A stretch of DNA of 64,000 bases from Paraflavitalea devenefica (lineage in GTDB: Bacteria; Bacteroidota; Bacteroidia; Chitinophagales; Chitinophagaceae), in the NCBI RefSeq assembly GCF_011759375.1, contig NZ_JAARML010000004.1, positions 682,001-746,000 on the forward strand, given 5' to 3'. The first letter of the stretch is position 1. The number at the start of each line of letters is the position of its first letter. Position numbers and translations under genes: made by a program. The notes beneath the pieces were generated by a model. The model had not been told where the DNA came from. It saw only the letters and a list, made by a program, of their open reading frames with translations, and did no database searches. Shown here piece by piece: positions 25,625-33,843 of this stretch.

Positions 25625-26617
25625 ATGAAAATTCTCCCGCTCATAGCCCTATTCCTGATCAGCCAGCTTAAGGCTGCAGCCAGCGATATTTTTTACTGGA
25701 ACTGGTGCATTGTCGATGAGAAGCTTCATGTGTCAGGCAGACTCGATAATCAGCAAGAAATAACCATTACCCTCGATGCACAAACTACGATTTACCGGTT
25801 TACCCACTTGTATGTGGCCATTGAGGAAAAAAATCATTCCGGGCTTTCACAGTTCCTGAAGACTGTCGACGCTTTAAGCAACGAGCTTGTCAAACCTTTC
25901 ATAGGAGCTTTACGGCAAAGCAAAGCCATTGTACTTACAATTGATTGGCGACTGTTGTTTTCGCCCATTGAAGTGCTGATGACAGATTCAATGCAACTGG
26001 CGCTTTACCGGCCAATGCTATTCCAGATGGGAAACAAGCCTGCAGATATCGAAGGAGATACAATCCGGATCAGTAAGGGACTTATACTACGGGACACCAC
26101 TGCGGACACCGACAATAACTGCCAGCAGATTCTCAGTAGGTATCCTCAATCTGAACTAAAGTATATTCATACCCTTAGTGAAAAGGACCTGGCAAGCAAT
26201 TATAATATTGATTTTCTTTTCGTGAGTTCTCATGGGCAGATCGATGGCGCTACCCTTTCTGGTGGAATAAAAATTAATGACACTACCATTGTCAGTGAAA
26301 ATATTCTACGGCACAATAATCCCAAACTTATTTACATGGATGCTTGCGCACTAGGCCTTAGCGTTCCTTACCTCTACACATTGTCTCAGACCAAAGAGAT
26401 CAATTACTATATCGGATCACTCATAACAGTAGATATAAGTGATGCAGCTACTTATACTATAAACAGGTTCTTTTATCTCCTCGAAAAAAACCACAACCCG
26501 GTCATCTCACTCTGGAAGACTAAGCAAGCTTGCTTTCATAATTATGGCCCGGAGTATGTTAAGTCGATGCTTACGACGATCAACAAGTCGTTAATGTTCA
26601 GAGTTTATAAATTGTAA
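25625..26617 (+). CDS. Exported CHAT/caspase-like cysteine protease
   Basis: The 330-residue protein has a signal peptide (MKILPLIALFLISQLKAAAS). From about residue 85 it follows the CHAT layout: SKAIVLTIDWRLLFSPIEVL corresponds to the 'D-x-L-x-x-IPFEAL' block, FLFVSSHGQIDG provides His203, and NPKLIYMDACALG provides Cys241. Together these form the expected His-Cys dyad. CHAT proteases are normally cytoplasmic, partnered with TPR or gasdermin-like targets. Here there is no TPR and the protein seems destined for the periplasm. No partner gene is adjacent. Composition is moderately AT-rich, in line with the island. Confidence 0.7.
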   Translation: MKILPLIALFLISQLKAAASDIFYWNWCIVDEKLHVSGRLDNQQEITITLDAQTTIYRFTHLYVAIEEKNHSGLSQFLKTVDALSNELVKPFIGALRQSKAIVLTIDWRLLFSPIEVLMTDSMQLALYRPMLFQMGNKPADIEGDTIRISKGLILRDTTADTDNNCQQILSRYPQSELKYIHTLSEKDLASNYNIDFLFVSSHGQIDGATLSGGIKINDTTIVSENILRHNNPKLIYMDACALGLSVPYLYTLSQTKEINYYIGSLITVDISDAATYTINRFFYLLEKNHNPVISLWKTKQACFHNYGPEYVKSMLTTINKSLMFRVYKL

Positions 26618-26756
26618 TAAATCGGGATGATTTATGAGGTAAGGCTTATACTTTTTAAGGGCAGGATAAAGCACCCGTTTAGCTAAGTGATAAAAAATAG
26701 CCTGTAAAAATTGTTTACAACTAAAACTATTGTTTTAGTTCCCCGCCACTCACCTC

Positions 26757-27863
26757 CTACTGCAACAACACTTTCGCCTGGTACACCTTTTTATCGGTAG
26801 CATTGGATAAGCGCATCCAATACACGCCCCGGCTCCAGGAAGATTGTGTAGGCATGTTGGCAACCTGTGATTTTTGTGCCACCTGTATTGCCTGCACCCA
26901 TACCAACTTACCGGAAGCATCCATCAACTCCAGTTTATATTCGCCTGTTCCTTTTAGGTTCATACTAATATTAATGCTGCTGCCGGGTACTACCGGATTG
27001 GGATAAATGCGCACATCCTTTTTGATGAGCAACCATTCTTTGACCTGACGTTGTACTTTTTCTACCACAGAATCTTTCCTGATTACTACCAACTCGCCTA
27101 CCTTGCCCTCCAGGGAAAAAACAGCATTATCTTTTTGGACCGGAGGCGCTACTGAAACCTTGCCAATTGTACGTCCGTAACATATTACCTCTACCGGTTT
27201 TAATTCATCTGCTTCGGGTGTTAAATATATTTCAGGCGCCTTCGAGCCATATACTTCCACTTCATATTCGCGGGTAGTATACCCCACTGCACTGACTACA
27301 AGCGTAACCTTATTCCTGTCGCCGGCTGTGGTCAATTCAAACCGGCCGGCTTCATTGGCTGAAACGCCTGTTTCAGCACCCTTGATACGGACAGAAGCAA
27401 AACTTACCGGATTACCTGTACTGTCCTCCCTGACCACACCGCTTATGGTCCTGTCGGGTACTACTACAGCCACTGTTCCAACCACCAACGGGGGTTTCAG
27501 CGGTATCAATTTTTTCTTGTTAGCAACTACATGCCGCTTTACGGGAGTCTTTGATTGCGCTGTGGCGGCACCGGCTGTCAACAGGAATGCAGCCGTTATC
27601 ATATTCCAGGCATAACGGAACGTAAAAGACGGCTTGATCTTCTTCTCCACATAGGTTTTATTCAACTGGTCATTATTGAAACGGCCGCAAACAGCCGAGG
27701 AAGCCCGCGAAATATGATCCAGTATTTCCTGGTCGCTCATGAGTGTAAAATCTACTACTGTTTTCTGGCAGGCCATACAATGGCGGCCTTGTTCATTAGG
27801 CGTCATTTGTTGCCAGTTCTCATGGCATGGCTCCGGGATGGTTACGTGTATGGGTGTAGGCAT
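26757..27863 (-). CDS. T9SS-sorted protein with CHxxW-CxxC N-terminal domain and carboxypeptidase-like repeat
   Basis: Three modules are visible in 368 residues. Residues 1-70 form a cysteine/histidine domain (Cys13-His14, Cys29, Cys32, Cys59) with the phrases PCHENWQQMTPNEQGRHC and VVDFTLMSDQEI. A hydrophobic segment (about 84-104) looks like an internal signal anchor. Residues about 135-215 form a carboxypeptidase regulatory-like beta domain (TISGVVREDSTGNPVSFASVRIKG). The C-terminus (RIYPNPVVPG onward) is a type A sorting domain. Having a cytoplasm-facing domain before the export signal is unusual. The next gene is a paralogue sharing both ends. Confidence 0.83.
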   Translation of the reverse strand: MPTPIHVTIPEPCHENWQQMTPNEQGRHCMACQKTVVDFTLMSDQEILDHISRASSAVCGRFNNDQLNKTYVEKKIKPSFTFRYAWNMITAAFLLTAGAATAQSKTPVKRHVVANKKKLIPLKPPLVVGTVAVVVPDRTISGVVREDSTGNPVSFASVRIKGAETGVSANEAGRFELTTAGDRNKVTLVVSAVGYTTREYEVEVYGSKAPEIYLTPEADELKPVEVICYGRTIGKVSVAPPVQKDNAVFSLEGKVGELVVIRKDSVVEKVQRQVKEWLLIKKDVRIYPNPVVPGSSINISMNLKGTGEYKLELMDASGKLVWVQAIQVAQKSQVANMPTQSSWSRGVYWMRLSNATDKKVYQAKVLLQ

Positions 27864-27941
27864 AAACGCTGGTTTTTATACCAGATGCGGGAATGAAAAG
27901 AATTACATAAAAGAGAGGAATTAATCAGATTTGACTGTTAG

Positions 27942-29066
27942 CTATTGCAACAACACCTTCGCCTGGTATACTTTTTTATCCGTGCCACTGGATATTCGCA
28001 CCCAATATATGCCCCGGCTCCAGGAGGATTGTGTAGGCATTTTGGCAACCTGCGATGGCTGCGCTACCTGCAAAGCCTGTACATATACCACCCTGCCAGC
28101 GGCATCCATCAATTCCAGCTTATATTCTCCTGTTTTACCGAAGTCCAGGTTAATATTTACGGTATTGCCAGGTATTACCGGGTTGGGATAAACACGTAGC
28201 GCTTTTTTGAAGGGCAACCATTCCTTCACCTCACGCTTTATTTTTTCTGCAACAGTCACTTCATGACTGACCGTTATCCCGCCTGCTATGGCTACCATGC
28301 TGTCTTCTATTATGACTACCGTATCATCTACCGGTAGCACAACTAAATCCGTTTCCTCATTAGGAATTGGTACTTTCATGGAAGGCATCGCTATGGTATC
28401 AGTCATTTTACCGGTTGTTTCCTGTACGGCAGGGTCTGCTGTACCGCATTTTATTGGCTCAATTTTGTCAATAATAGGTTCGGTAGTATCAAGTAGTATA
28501 ATAGCAACAGACCCCAGTGTAGCATAGGTAGTATCAAATTGTATTTCTTCTTCTACCGGTGGGGCCACTTTTCCCATCACTACCCCTTTTATTGTACCAA
28601 AATCGTCATCCTCCACCGTTATAGATGGAGGTTCGCTGAAACGGGAACGTTCTTTCGGGGGAGTAATAATACCAAGGGTAACATACTCTCGTGCGGCACC
28701 CGGTTCCACTTCCCGACTGCTGTTAATAGCCCGTTTTTTCTTACCTGTTTTCCTTAGTTGCGTGTCGGCAGTGCCACCTATCAGCAAGAAAGCAGCCGTA
28801 ATCATATTCCATGCATAGCGGAAGGTAAAAGACGGTTTGATCTTCCTCTCCGCATAGGTTTTATTCAACTGGTCATTATTGAAACGACCACAAACAGAAG
28901 AGGAGGCCCGGGAAATATGATTTAGTATTTCCTGGTCGCTCATGAGGGTGAAATCAACCACAGTCTTCTGGCACGACATACAATGGCGGCCTTGCTCATT
29001 GGGCGTCATTTGTTGCCAGTTTTCATGGCACGGCTCAGGGATGGTTACGTGTATAGGTGTAGGCAT
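27942..29066 (-). CDS. Paralogue of the CHxxW-CxxC T9SS protein with a replaced centre
   Basis: The N-terminal ~100 residues and the last ~90 residues of this 374-residue protein are almost the same as in the neighbouring gene, including the five cysteines, the hydrophobic segment and the YPNPVIPG sorting domain. The middle (about 105-275) is different: a low-complexity, Val/Ile/Asp/Glu-rich linker without the carboxypeptidase-like domain. About 50 bp upstream of the two start codons are also alike, so the duplication included the leader. The two genes are 78 bp apart and co-oriented. Confidence 0.82.
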   Translation of the reverse strand: MPTPIHVTIPEPCHENWQQMTPNEQGRHCMSCQKTVVDFTLMSDQEILNHISRASSSVCGRFNNDQLNKTYAERKIKPSFTFRYAWNMITAAFLLIGGTADTQLRKTGKKKRAINSSREVEPGAAREYVTLGIITPPKERSRFSEPPSITVEDDDFGTIKGVVMGKVAPPVEEEIQFDTTYATLGSVAIILLDTTEPIIDKIEPIKCGTADPAVQETTGKMTDTIAMPSMKVPIPNEETDLVVLPVDDTVVIIEDSMVAIAGGITVSHEVTVAEKIKREVKEWLPFKKALRVYPNPVIPGNTVNINLDFGKTGEYKLELMDAAGRVVYVQALQVAQPSQVAKMPTQSSWSRGIYWVRISSGTDKKVYQAKVLLQ

Positions 29067-29118
29067 AAACAGCAGTTTTTTATATGAGATGCAGAGATGA
29101 AAGAAATTGCATAAAACA

Positions 29119-29200
29119 AGCTGCGAGCAGCGGGCTTCGAGCTACGAGGGTTCTTTAAAGCGCAGGCTCGCAGCTCGAAGCTCACAGCTCGTAGCTTACT
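29119..29200. repeat. Two facing 7-bp-period arrays after the QW-repeat gene
   Basis: The left array has units at 29119, 29126, 29133 and 29140 (e.g. AGCTACG). The right array has units at 29166, 29173, 29180, 29187 and 29194 (e.g. GCTCGCA). The left is roughly the reverse complement of the right, so the pair can form a long imperfect hairpin. The right array begins 3 bp from the stop of the gene at 29203. A 13-bp word from it recurs inside the E2 gene at 61273. Confidence 0.75.
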
Positions 29201-29202
29201 TA

Positions 29203-30531
29203 CTACTTCGTCTTGATCAAAAACTCTATATCCTTATCAATAGACAAGATCAACAAACAGGTGGCGGTACAAAATACCGGACTTGTAATACAGTGATGGC
29301 CGTTCCAGCTTCCGTCATTATTCTGGATCTGTACCAGCCGGCCGCTCATTTTCTCATACCAGCTTTTCCAGTCATTATTACCGCCAATGATCAGCGACTC
29401 GCCGGTCATGAGGTAACTGAGGAATTCCTCTCCGCCATTATTGCCAAAGCCTGTGATCACATCTCCATCCTGTGCACGTGATGCGGCTGCGCCTTTTATC
29501 TTATATGCCGTAGCGTACTTCTGTGCGGCTGTTTTACTCAATCCTGCCTTTTCCAGGTTCGCTTCATTTACTTCCGCCTTACTGTCCAGCACACCTTTCT
29601 TTTGCGCTTCCTTTATGGCAGTTTTTGCCTGCCTCGCCTCTTTGGCGCTGGCCCTGGCAGAGCCGCTTACGGAGTACAACATGACGCCGGCCGCTTTGCC
29701 GGTCACTGCCGAATTGGTTTTCACATCATAGTTCTGCTTCTGGTAATTCCTGGACCTTTCCAGTACTTTATCATCCACTTTAGCCCCCATATCCTTTGCC
29801 CCTTCCAGCGCATTATTGGCAAGCGCCGATTGAAGTACCGGCGCCCAGCCGCCATCTTTCCAGCCGCCGTCATGGTCCTGCGCCTGTTGTATCTTACTTA
29901 CACATTTTTGCAGGGCACTTTCTACGGCCTTCTTTAATTCATGGTTACTGCCAAGGTGGTGAAGGGCATTGCTGAAAAACTGGGCAGTAAGGATCACATC
30001 AATATTTTTACCCAGCTTGGTTTGCGGTTGGGTATTGGTAAGTGTAGTGATGTTCACCTGCTGGGCCGGCGTATTGTCTACCGCCTTTAACAAATACGTG
30101 GTTGCTTTTTTCAACTGTGCCGCCTGTTTTCCTTCAAATGGTTTCTCTTCCGTACGTAACAAAGCCATCCCTACCAGGGCGGTGGTGGCGGGGTCGGACT
30201 GCACGGCATGCGGGTCGTGTATATCCTGGTGCTGGTGACTCCCGGCTCCCCAGCCCCCATTTTGCTGCTGCGCTTTCATCAGCCAGCTCATACCGCTGCG
30301 CACAGAAGCGTCAATGAGTTTACTATTGACCATTACCTGGCTGGTATCGAAAGGGGCCAGGCCGGTAAGCGTGAGGAAAACGCAGGCCTTTTCCGGCGTA
30401 GCGCAAGCCACTACCGGCTTGCTTATTGCTGCTTGTTCATAACGGGGAACAAAAGCCACCAGGGCTATACAGGCGATTACTGTACAAAACAGTAAGCGCG
30501 CCATTGGTTTGTGATCTTGTGTCATGGCCAC
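29203..30531 (-). CDS. Prenyltransferase/squalene-cyclase-like QW-repeat protein
   Basis: After an N-terminal membrane or signal segment (about 10-28), this 442-residue protein has repeats typical of the alpha-alpha toroid of terpene cyclases and prenyltransferases: MKAQQQNGGWG near residue 85, HDGGWKDGGW near 220, and QNNDGSWNGHH near 415. An Ala/Lys-rich insertion lies at about 275-340. The DxDD-type catalytic motif of cyclases is not seen, so the fold may bind ligands rather than cyclise squalene. The predicted location is the periplasm. A sigma factor gene diverges on the other strand. Confidence 0.75.
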   Translation of the reverse strand: MAMTQDHKPMARLLFCTVIACIALVAFVPRYEQAAISKPVVACATPEKACVFLTLTGLAPFDTSQVMVNSKLIDASVRSGMSWLMKAQQQNGGWGAGSHQHQDIHDPHAVQSDPATTALVGMALLRTEEKPFEGKQAAQLKKATTYLLKAVDNTPAQQVNITTLTNTQPQTKLGKNIDVILTAQFFSNALHHLGSNHELKKAVESALQKCVSKIQQAQDHDGGWKDGGWAPVLQSALANNALEGAKDMGAKVDDKVLERSRNYQKQNYDVKTNSAVTGKAAGVMLYSVSGSARASAKEARQAKTAIKEAQKKGVLDSKAEVNEANLEKAGLSKTAAQKYATAYKIKGAAASRAQDGDVITGFGNNGGEEFLSYLMTGESLIIGGNNDWKSWYEKMSGRLVQIQNNDGSWNGHHCITSPVFCTATCLLILSIDKDIEFLIKTK

Positions 30532-30632
30532 TTGTATTTAGTGAAGAAATAAAGAGGTATAAATCCTGAGATGTGGCCGGCTTAATATTTACATATTCCG
30601 TTTAAACTATCTTTTGTTAATTTTATCGGTCA

Positions 30633-31232
30633 GTGGCCTTCATTAAAAACATACACGATAACGCTCTGCCGGACAAGCAACTGGTAGAAATGTTTCAATC
30701 CTCCGGCGACCTGGAGGTGCTGGCCATTCTGTTTCAACGGTATATGGACCTTTTATACGGGGTTTGCCTGAAATACCTGAAAGAGCCGGAAACGGCCAAA
30801 GATGCTGTTATGCAGGTATTTGAGGAACTGGTGCAAAAGCTGCCAAAGCACCAGGTAGATAATTTTAAGAGCTGGCTGTACACACTGGCTAAAAACTACT
30901 GCCTCATGCAGTTAAGGACCCCCAAAAACCTGAAAACCACGGAATTTAAGCCGGACAGTATGCAATCCGGCGAAGAAATGCATCTGAATGGTGTGATGCT
31001 GAAGGAGGAAAACCTGGAGAAGATGGAACGTTGTTTGCAAACCCTTTCGGCAGAACAAAAGGTAAGCGTGGAGCTCTTTTACCTGCAGAATAAATGTTAT
31101 AAAGAAATTGCAGATATAACCGGTCTGGATTGGAATAAAGTACGCAGCTATATCCAAAATGGCCGTAGAAATCTGAAGATCTGTATGGAAAAAGGGGAAG
31201 AAGTTGATAAGTTAATCAAGTTAAAAAATTAA
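30633..31232 (+). CDS. ECF-type RNA polymerase sigma factor
   Basis: This 199-residue protein starts at GTG 30633. Region 2 is seen around residues 25-95 (LAILFQRYMDLLYGVCLKYL, AKDAVMQVFEELVQKL, NFKSWLYTLAKNYCLMQLR). Region 4 lies around 125-185 (LSAEQKVSVELFYLQNKCYKEIADITGL...VRSYIQNGRRNLK). It lies 11 nt before a gene whose product starts like an anti-sigma factor, the usual sigma/anti-sigma pairing. The sequence TATCTTTTG about 25 bp upstream resembles the TANNTTTG -7 box. Target genes are unknown; the adjacent QW-repeat and duplicated T9SS genes are candidates. Confidence 0.9.
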   Translation: MAFIKNIHDNALPDKQLVEMFQSSGDLEVLAILFQRYMDLLYGVCLKYLKEPETAKDAVMQVFEELVQKLPKHQVDNFKSWLYTLAKNYCLMQLRTPKNLKTTEFKPDSMQSGEEMHLNGVMLKEENLEKMERCLQTLSAEQKVSVELFYLQNKCYKEIADITGLDWNKVRSYIQNGRRNLKICMEKGEEVDKLIKLKN

Positions 31233-31243
31233 GTGATCCGTTC

Positions 31244-32770
31244 ATGTCCGCCAACGATCATATAAAGCAATATTCAGCAGCAGATATCCAACTATATCTG
31301 GGAGGCAAAATGTCGCCTGCTGAAATGCATGCGCTCGAACAGGCAGCGCTGGATGATCCATTCCTCGCCGATGCCATAGAAGGCATGCAGCAAACACTGG
31401 CGCAACACGATGCTTCGGTGATAGATGCCCATCTGCAGGACCTCCAACGGCAGGTATATGAAAGGACCCGCAAGCAATCGAAGCAGGCGCCGGTAGTAGC
31501 TTTCCGCTGGTGGCAGGCCGCCGCTGCTGCAGCGGTAATCGTCATTATAGGTGGTATATGGGGATATAACTATTTTCAGCAAACGGAAAATAAAGAACCT
31601 GCGTCACAACTGGCAGTAGTAAAGCAGGGAGAAAAACAGGATAGTGTAACCCCTTCATTGGCACCCGCCCAGCCGGAAACCACTGCTACTGTTGCCGACG
31701 GAACAATCGTTGGGCTTGATTCACCTGCCATTGCTGCCAATAAAACTGTAGCTGTCCCGGCAGATAAACAGGTAACAGCGTCTCTGGCTACACCGCAAAA
31801 GGCTGAAGCAAATGATGATGTAGTTGCCTATAACTACACCACGGAAGAGAAAAAATTGGAACTTACAACTCCCAACGCCAGGCAGATCTTTTCCAAAGAC
31901 ACTAAGCCCGATAGCGCCCTTGTAGCCTATTATAAGGATCAGGCGCTCAGGAGAAGCAATACCGCCAAAACCTATCAGGACTTCCAACAAGCGAAGCCCG
32001 TTGATTACGAGCAGATCGTGATTGCCAAACAGGCCAGGGATACCACCCTGGCAGGAGCTTATACGAAACCACGGGAACGCGAAATGAATCTTTCCCGCAA
32101 AGAATTGTCAGAGCGGCAGGCAAAAAAGAATCCCAATGCATTGCTGAGCGGCTTCATCGTTGGGCGGGTAACCGATCAGGCCAATAACCCGCTTTCCAAT
32201 GCGTTGCTGCGGGTAAACGATAACCGGGACTTCTTCACCGACCACAAAGGCAATTTCAAAATACCGGCCAATGACTCGGTAGTGAACGTTGCCGTTGGAG
32301 TAACAGGTTATTATACCCAGAACTTACAGTTATTGAATAATACGTATGACAACTATATTGCCCTGAACCAACTGGGTGTAAAAGCGCCTAATCCCCGGTT
32401 GAATAGCGAATCCACGCAAGTAGTGCGCATAAGAGGCATTAGTTCATTAGGTGCTGTAAAGAGCAAAGAAGAGTATCGTAACAACTATCCCGAAGTAAGG
32501 GTGCAGGATGCACAACCGGTGTATGGATGGATGGCCTACCAGCAATACCTGGAGAAGAACAGGAAAGTCCCGGCCGTCAGTGAGGAACTGACCGGCACAG
32601 TGGTCGTTACCTTCCAGGTGAACCGGAAAGGCGCCCTGTCGGATTTTAAGATTGAGCAATCACTTGGTAAAGAATACGATGAGGAAGCCATCCGCCTTAT
32701 CAAAGAAGGTCCCTCCTGGCAACTGCTCAAAGGACGCAAGACAAAAGCCACCGTGCTGGTACGATTTTAA
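31244..32770 (+). CDS. Anti-sigma-like membrane protein fused to carboxypeptidase-like and TonB C-terminal domains
   Basis: Residues 1-85 of this 508-residue protein look like an anti-sigma domain (DIQLYLGGKMSPAEMHALEQAALDDPFLADAIEGM). A single membrane helix is at about 88-108. A disordered linker follows, then a carboxypeptidase regulatory-like beta domain about 300-375 (FIVGRVTDQANNPLSNALLRVND). The final ~90 residues match the TonB C-terminal fold (GTVVVTFQVNRKGALSDFKI, then YDEEAIRLIKEGPSW). It probably inhibits the preceding sigma factor and relays an envelope signal, the TonB domain contacting a receptor. That is inferred from layout and the 11-nt spacing. Confidence 0.8.
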   Translation: MSANDHIKQYSAADIQLYLGGKMSPAEMHALEQAALDDPFLADAIEGMQQTLAQHDASVIDAHLQDLQRQVYERTRKQSKQAPVVAFRWWQAAAAAAVIVIIGGIWGYNYFQQTENKEPASQLAVVKQGEKQDSVTPSLAPAQPETTATVADGTIVGLDSPAIAANKTVAVPADKQVTASLATPQKAEANDDVVAYNYTTEEKKLELTTPNARQIFSKDTKPDSALVAYYKDQALRRSNTAKTYQDFQQAKPVDYEQIVIAKQARDTTLAGAYTKPREREMNLSRKELSERQAKKNPNALLSGFIVGRVTDQANNPLSNALLRVNDNRDFFTDHKGNFKIPANDSVVNVAVGVTGYYTQNLQLLNNTYDNYIALNQLGVKAPNPRLNSESTQVVRIRGISSLGAVKSKEEYRNNYPEVRVQDAQPVYGWMAYQQYLEKNRKVPAVSEELTGTVVVTFQVNRKGALSDFKIEQSLGKEYDEEAIRLIKEGPSWQLLKGRKTKATVLVRF

Positions 32771-32810
32771 CCTTTTGTGTAACTAAACTTTCTCTACTAC
32801 AATTATCGTT

Positions 32811-32818
32811 TACCTTTG
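32811..32818 (+). promoter_or_regulatory. -7 element TACCTTTG for the DUF2911 gene
   Basis: Exact TANNTTTG match 15 nt upstream of the ATG, giving a very short leader. The same TACCTTTG octamer precedes cinA (59306) and the E2 gene (60615). No TTG box at -33 was seen. Confidence 0.5.
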
Positions 32819-32833
32819 CGCAAATTTATTGTC

Positions 32834-33688
32834 ATGCGCAAACTCATCAACGTATTTGCTTTCACACTGGTGATGGTATATGCCGGTCACGCACAGTTAA
32901 AAACACCGGCGCCTTCTCCTACACAATTCATTAAACAGGACTTTGGCCTGGGCACTATTGAACTGTCCTATTCCCGCCCTGCCATGAAAGGCCGTAAGAT
33001 CATGGGCGACCTGGTGCCTTATGGCAAGGTATGGCGTACTGGCGCCAACCAGCCTACCACACTTACCTTTACGGATACGGTAATCATCGGGGGTACAAAA
33101 ATTCCCGCCGGTAAATACGGGCTGGTAAGCATCCCTGATGCCGCCAACTGGACCTTGATCATCACCAAACAACTGGATGTTAACTCTCCCGCTAACTACA
33201 AAGCAGAAAATGATGTGGTGCGTGTAAAGGCTAAATCACGCCTCGTGCCCACTACTGCGCAATCCTTTACCATGCAGTTTGTAAATATTTCAAATACCAA
33301 ATGCGAGCTGCAACTTCAATGGGACAAAACGGTAGTAGGTCTGCCTATTACAACTGATATTGACGCCAGGATAATGGCCCAGATCGATGAGCAGATCAAT
33401 GGCAATACCGACGAATCCAAAAAGCCCTATTTCACGGCAGCCCTGTATTACATGGACAATGGCAAAGACCTGAACCAAGCCCTGGAATGGTTTAGGAAAG
33501 CTGCCGCACAAAATACCAAAGCTTTCTGGGTATTGCACCAAAAGGCCAATTGCGAAGCAAAAATGGGTAAAAAGAAGGAAGCGATCGCTTCTGCCAACGA
33601 GTCCATTAAACTGGCTACAGAAGCTAAAAATGACGATTACGTAGCACTGAATAAGAAGTTGCTGGCAAAGCTGGCGGCGAAGGGATAA
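32834..33688 (+). CDS. Exported DUF2911 protein with C-terminal TPR-like helices
   Basis: The 284-residue protein uses ATG 32834, after the -7 element; the TTG at 32816 lies inside that element. A signal peptide (ending YAGHAQ) precedes DUF2911 at about 35-165, with SYSRPAMKGRKIMGDLVPYGKVWRTGANQPTTL and AGKYGLVSIPD as landmarks. The last ~80 residues (LNQALEWFRKAAAQNTKAFWVLHQKANCEAKMG) resemble one or two TPR units. The function of DUF2911 is unknown; the protein is expected in the periplasm or outer membrane. Confidence 0.87.
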   Translation: MRKLINVFAFTLVMVYAGHAQLKTPAPSPTQFIKQDFGLGTIELSYSRPAMKGRKIMGDLVPYGKVWRTGANQPTTLTFTDTVIIGGTKIPAGKYGLVSIPDAANWTLIITKQLDVNSPANYKAENDVVRVKAKSRLVPTTAQSFTMQFVNISNTKCELQLQWDKTVVGLPITTDIDARIMAQIDEQINGNTDESKKPYFTAALYYMDNGKDLNQALEWFRKAAAQNTKAFWVLHQKANCEAKMGKKKEAIASANESIKLATEAKNDDYVALNKKLLAKLAAKG

Positions 33689-33723
33689 GAAGCCGGAAGT
33701 CAGAGGTCTGAAGTCCGACAAAA
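33689..33723. repeat. 7-bp-period array directly after the DUF2911 gene
   Basis: Heptamers at 33689, 33696, 33703, 33710 and 33717 (typical unit GAAGTCC), beginning on the first base after the stop codon. A nearly identical array lies at 35854. Confidence 0.75.
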
Positions 33724-33766
33724 TGCGAAGTCCGTAAGTACCTCGATACTTACGGACTTCGCATTT
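33721..33766. terminator. Long bidirectional hairpin between the DUF2911 gene and aguA
   Basis: A perfect 20-bp stem (33721-33740 pairs with 33747-33766) encloses a 6-nt loop. The A-rich/T-rich bases at the foot suit termination on either strand. Part of the stem (GAAGTCCGTAAGTA) recurs in the hairpin at 35891. Confidence 0.85.
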
Positions 33767-33794
33767 ATCCGCTATTATAAACTACACGCTCCTT

Positions 33795-33843
33795 GATTCT
33801 TTATTCTGAATACTGGATTCTGTATTCTGGATTCTTTCCTCAC
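33795..33843. repeat. 7-bp-period array at the 3' end of aguA
   Basis: Heptamers at 33795, 33802, 33809, 33816, 33823 and 33830 (units such as GATTCTG and TATTCTG), running to the aguA stop codon. Same word family and same position relative to the gene as the array at 23-71. Confidence 0.75.
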
